Shown: one piece after another, positions 31,538 through 33,966 of the stretch
Position numbering within the stretch: position 1 is the first letter of the stretch
How the letters are laid out: each line of letters begins with the position of its first letter
From: Clostridiales bacterium
GTDB lineage: Bacteria > Bacillota > Clostridia > Christensenellales > Pumilibacteraceae
Length of the DNA: 33,966 nt
Direction of reading: 5' to 3'
Assembly (NCBI GenBank): GCA_029066805.1
Contig: JAIEFT010000044.1
Coordinates: 138,442-172,407 of the forward strand
Notes under the pieces: model-generated
Told to the model about the DNA's origin: nothing
What the model saw: the letters and a program-made list of their open reading frames with translations, nothing else
The model's database searches: none
Translations under genes and position numbers: made by a program

Positions 31538-32959
31538 ATGCGCAGAACCAAGATAGTTTGCACGCTCGGACCGGCTACCGACGATTACTCGGTGCTTAAA
31601 AACATGATTCGCGCGGGGCTTAACGTCGCACGACTCAACTTTTCGCACAGCACATACGACGAGCATAAGCGGCGTATGGATATGGTCAAAAAGGCGCGCA
31701 AGGAGCTTGGTGTGCCCGTTGCCATCCTGCTCGACACCAAAGGACCGGAAATACGTATAAAGACGTTTAAGAACGGCAAGGTCGAGCTGAAAAAGGGCGA
31801 TAAATTTACGCTTACAACCAGAGACGTCGAGGGCGACGAGAAGGCCGTGTCAGTGTCCTACGACGAGCTGCCTAACTATGTAAAAAAAGGCACGCGCATA
31901 CTTGTGAACGACGGGCTCATAGAGCTTACCGTTGACAGCGTTAACAAAACCGATATTGTCACGACAGTGATGAACGACGGATTCCTTTCCAATCGCAAGA
32001 GCATTAACATGCCCGACACGTTCATTGATATGCCGTACCTGTCCGACGGCGACCGTGCGGACATTGAGTTTGGTATTTCGCAAGACGTGGACTACATTGC
32101 AATGTCGTTTGTGCGTTCGGTCGAGGACGTGAGAATAGTCAAGCGCCTCTTAACCGAGCATGACGCGAACAATATTCAGCTGATTGCCAAAATAGAAAAC
32201 CGTTCGGGCGTAGACAACGTTATGTCTATACTTGCCGAGTGCGACGGCGTTATGGTCGCGCGCGGGGATATGGGCGTTGAAATCCCGTTCGAGGAGCTGC
32301 CCGGTATTCAAAAAGACATTATTTCTCGGTGCTACCGCAGCGGGAAAAAGGTAATTACCGCAACGCAGATGCTTGAATCCATGATTACCAATCCGCGTCC
32401 GACACGTGCGGAAATCTCCGACGTTGCCAACGCCGTGTACGACGGATCGTCCGCCATTATGCTTTCCGGTGAGACCGCCGCGGGGAATTATCCTGTCGAG
32501 GCTGTGCGCACTATGGCGTCCATTGCCGAGCGCACCGAGAGCAGCATACACTACAAAAAACGCTTCAATGCGCTCGACGCGGACATAAAATCGATCACGG
32601 ACGCTGTGTCGCACTCCGCTTGCGCCGCTGCGTTCGACCTGGACGCAAAGGCAATAATTGCCGTGTCGCAGTCGGGCTACACCGCGCGCAAAATTTCGCG
32701 TTTCCGTCCGTCTGCGCCCATCATCGCGCCCACGACCTCGCAGAAGGCATACAATCAGCTCGCAATGAACTGGGGCGTCGTGCCCGCGCTTAGCAAGATG
32801 CAAGAGTCGTCGGACGATTTGTTTAAGCACGTCGTCAACTGCGCGCTTAACACCGGAATCGTCACGGAAGGCGACCTTGTGGTTATTGCCGCAGGCGTGC
32901 CCGTAGGTGTTTCGGGCAATACCAATACGATGCGTATAGAAACCGTAAAAAGATTTTAA
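31538..32959 (+). CDS. pyk: Pyruvate kinase
   Basis: A 473-residue pyruvate kinase, which makes pyruvate and ATP from phosphoenolpyruvate in glycolysis. Seen: TKIVCTLGPAT start, ARLNFSHS (R32, N34, S36: nucleotide and K+ site), DTKGPEIR, catalytic-lysine segment 'LIAKIENRSGVDNV' and GDMGVEIPFEELPG. Complete A, B and C domains are present, but not the extra PEP-utiliser domain found in Bacillus-type enzymes. GGAGGAAG precedes the ATG. The response-regulator gene starts 1 nt after its stop. Confidence 0.96.
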   Translation: MRRTKIVCTLGPATDDYSVLKNMIRAGLNVARLNFSHSTYDEHKRRMDMVKKARKELGVPVAILLDTKGPEIRIKTFKNGKVELKKGDKFTLTTRDVEGDEKAVSVSYDELPNYVKKGTRILVNDGLIELTVDSVNKTDIVTTVMNDGFLSNRKSINMPDTFIDMPYLSDGDRADIEFGISQDVDYIAMSFVRSVEDVRIVKRLLTEHDANNIQLIAKIENRSGVDNVMSILAECDGVMVARGDMGVEIPFEELPGIQKDIISRCYRSGKKVITATQMLESMITNPRPTRAEISDVANAVYDGSSAIMLSGETAAGNYPVEAVRTMASIAERTESSIHYKKRFNALDADIKSITDAVSHSACAAAFDLDAKAIIAVSQSGYTARKISRFRPSAPIIAPTTSQKAYNQLAMNWGVVPALSKMQESSDDLFKHVVNCALNTGIVTEGDLVVIAAGVPVGVSGNTNTMRIETVKRF

Positions 32960-32960
32960 C

Positions 32961-33629
32961 ATGGAAAAAAAGAGCATACTTATAGTCGAGGACGAATCGC
33001 AGATTTCGCGGTTTTTGCAGCTTGAGCTGGAGCACGAAAACTACGCCTGCACTATCTGCGCGGACGGGCGAGAGGCGCTTAACGTCGCGCTCGAGACCGA
33101 CTTTGATTTGATTATTTTAGACGTGATGCTCCCGTCGCTCAACGGCATTGAGGTTTTGCGGCGGCTCAGACAGACAAAGCAGACTCCGGTCATTATCCTT
33201 ACAGCGCGCGATCAAGTTGTAGATAAGGTCACGGGACTGGATATCGGCGCAAACGATTATATGACTAAGCCGTTCGCCATAGAGGAGCTTTTGGCGCGCA
33301 TAAGATTGCATACCAAAAATTCCGTGCACGCCGCAAACAATATGACGTGCGGTGAGCTGTCCGTCAATCCCGACGCGCGCGTCGCATCCTACGCAGGACA
33401 CCCGATCGACCTGACCAAAAAAGAGTTTGACCTGTTGCTATACCTTATGCAACACCGTAACGTGGTTATATCTCGCGAAACCTTGCTTGACGAGGTTTGG
33501 GGATTTGACTTTTACGGCAGCACCAATGTAGTGGACGTGTACATAAGGTACTTGCGCGCCAAAATCGACAATACTTTCAAGGTGGAAATAATCGAGACCG
33601 TGCGCGGCTCGGGTTATGTTATAAGATGA
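32961..33629 (+). CDS. OmpR/PhoB-type response regulator
   Basis: A 222-residue response regulator. Receiver domain residues 1-115: acidic pair E10/D11, phosphorylated D54 in LIILDVMLP, T81 and K103 (MTKPF). Winged-helix domain residues 128-222: 'KEFDLLLYLMQHRNVVISRE', VWGFDFYGSTNVVDVYI, TVRGSGYVIR. It most resembles ArlR-type regulators. There is no ribosome site; it starts 1 nt after the pyruvate kinase stop, so it depends on translational coupling. Its TGA overlaps the kinase ATG. Confidence 0.95.
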   Translation: MEKKSILIVEDESQISRFLQLELEHENYACTICADGREALNVALETDFDLIILDVMLPSLNGIEVLRRLRQTKQTPVIILTARDQVVDKVTGLDIGANDYMTKPFAIEELLARIRLHTKNSVHAANNMTCGELSVNPDARVASYAGHPIDLTKKEFDLLLYLMQHRNVVISRETLLDEVWGFDFYGSTNVVDVYIRYLRAKIDNTFKVEIIETVRGSGYVIR

Positions 33630-33966
33630 AAATCGAGACCGATACGCATATCGCTTCCGATGACGAAAAACGGGAAGCAGTCAAGCAGACTATAAACGAG
33701 ATAAAGTCCGAAAACGCAGAGCGAGCGGGGCAGAAAACCACGCCGCGCTCTGTTTTGTTTAAGGCGATTTGTATTATTTTCTTTCCTGTCACGCTGTGCG
33801 TTATCGGGATAAGAGCGCTGTTTAAAAAACTCAGAATCGGCATTACTGCCAAAACCACCGTTGTGTTTACCGTCGTGTTCGGGCTGATGGTGATAGGCTA
33901 CGCCGCATTCGTGCTTGCGAGTATCGGCAGTCTTGTGGGCAGCGGGCAGGAAATATCGCAGGATTT
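33626..33966 (+). CDS. Sensor histidine kinase, N-terminal part (cut by window end)
   Basis: The ATG overlaps the response-regulator stop (ATGA). The visible 113 residues are a charged cytoplasmic start (to about residue 46), a membrane segment (about 48-66), a basic loop (LFKKLRIGITAK), and a second hydrophobic segment (about 77-100) that leads into the sensor part. Kinase domains lie beyond the window. It should phosphorylate the preceding regulator. Confidence 0.85.
   Translation, partial: MKIETDTHIASDDEKREAVKQTINEIKSENAERAGQKTTPRSVLFKAICIIFFPVTLCVIGIRALFKKLRIGITAKTTVVFTVVFGLMVIGYAAFVLASIGSLVGSGQEISQD

Noticed and set aside
32150-32977. 275-codon minus-strand frame opposite pyruvate kinase
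   Set aside because: Shadow of a strongly biased gene; composition is unlike a real protein and no ribosome site is present.

Overview
The window looks like a chromosomal segment of an uncultured anaerobic, low-to-medium GC member of the Firmicutes (Clostridia or a close relative). Grounds seen in the sequence: strong AGGAGG-type ribosome sites, many TTGACA-N17-TATAAT promoters, a tRNA-Arg(ACG) of clostridial type with encoded CCA, a 'reverse' rubrerythrin (rubredoxin domain first), LytTR/DUF3021/ABC and OmpR-type regulation, an attenuated ABC-F gene, and very large secreted proteins with BspA-type leucine-rich and Listeria-Bacteroides repeats. The exact lineage is inference; no rRNA is present.

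Layout. 1-5504: two large surface or secreted proteins, the first cut by the window edge, built of 71-residue repeats and ending in an HExxH domain. 5540-8214 (minus): acyl carrier protein, a block of palindromic repeats, an IlvD/Edd-family protein that has lost the cluster and metal ligands of the family, and a small membrane protein. 8323-9909: a hotdog thioesterase and a SHOCT membrane protein. 9992-14080 is an accessory patch: a RelB-like/PIN toxin-antitoxin pair, a minus-strand operon of a TIR-domain protein and an IMPase-HAD fusion phosphatase, and two small XRE regulators around a predicted short leftward RNA whose promoter holds an operator-like palindrome. 14149-18744: reverse rubrerythrin divergent from a MATE exporter plus DEDDh exonuclease, a zinc-ribbon membrane protein and an XRE regulator.

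18794-21705 is a zinc/cadmium resistance regulon: SmtB-type repressor, stand-alone HMA metallochaperone and a P1B-2 ATPase, with matching operator sequences before both transcription units; a repeat element has inserted between the chaperone and the pump. 21702-23390 is an ABC-F ribosome-protection ATPase behind a complete leader-peptide/terminator attenuator. 23542-23817 holds a broken copy of tRNA-Arg, the intact tRNA-Arg, a perfect 25-bp inverted repeat that includes the tRNA 3' end, and tandem 10-mers. Next to it lies a small accessory operon (leader, orphan protein, CPCC-type zinc protein, DUF4417 protein).

25934-28646: LytTR regulator, DUF3021 membrane protein, ABC ATPase and ABC-2 permease, a typical self-contained efflux/sensing operon. 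28806-30644: NUDIX hydrolase and an ArsB-type transporter. 30785-33966: an orphan helical protein, pyruvate kinase, and a two-component system whose kinase is cut by the window edge. Several gene gaps carry the same dispersed palindromic repeat family (5877, 5948, 19613, 23401, 31422).

Most notable: the TIR + IMPase-HAD operon as a candidate defence or nucleotide-signalling module, the ligand-less IlvD paralogue, the XRE/short-RNA circuit, and the tRNA-Arg junction with its accessory operon.
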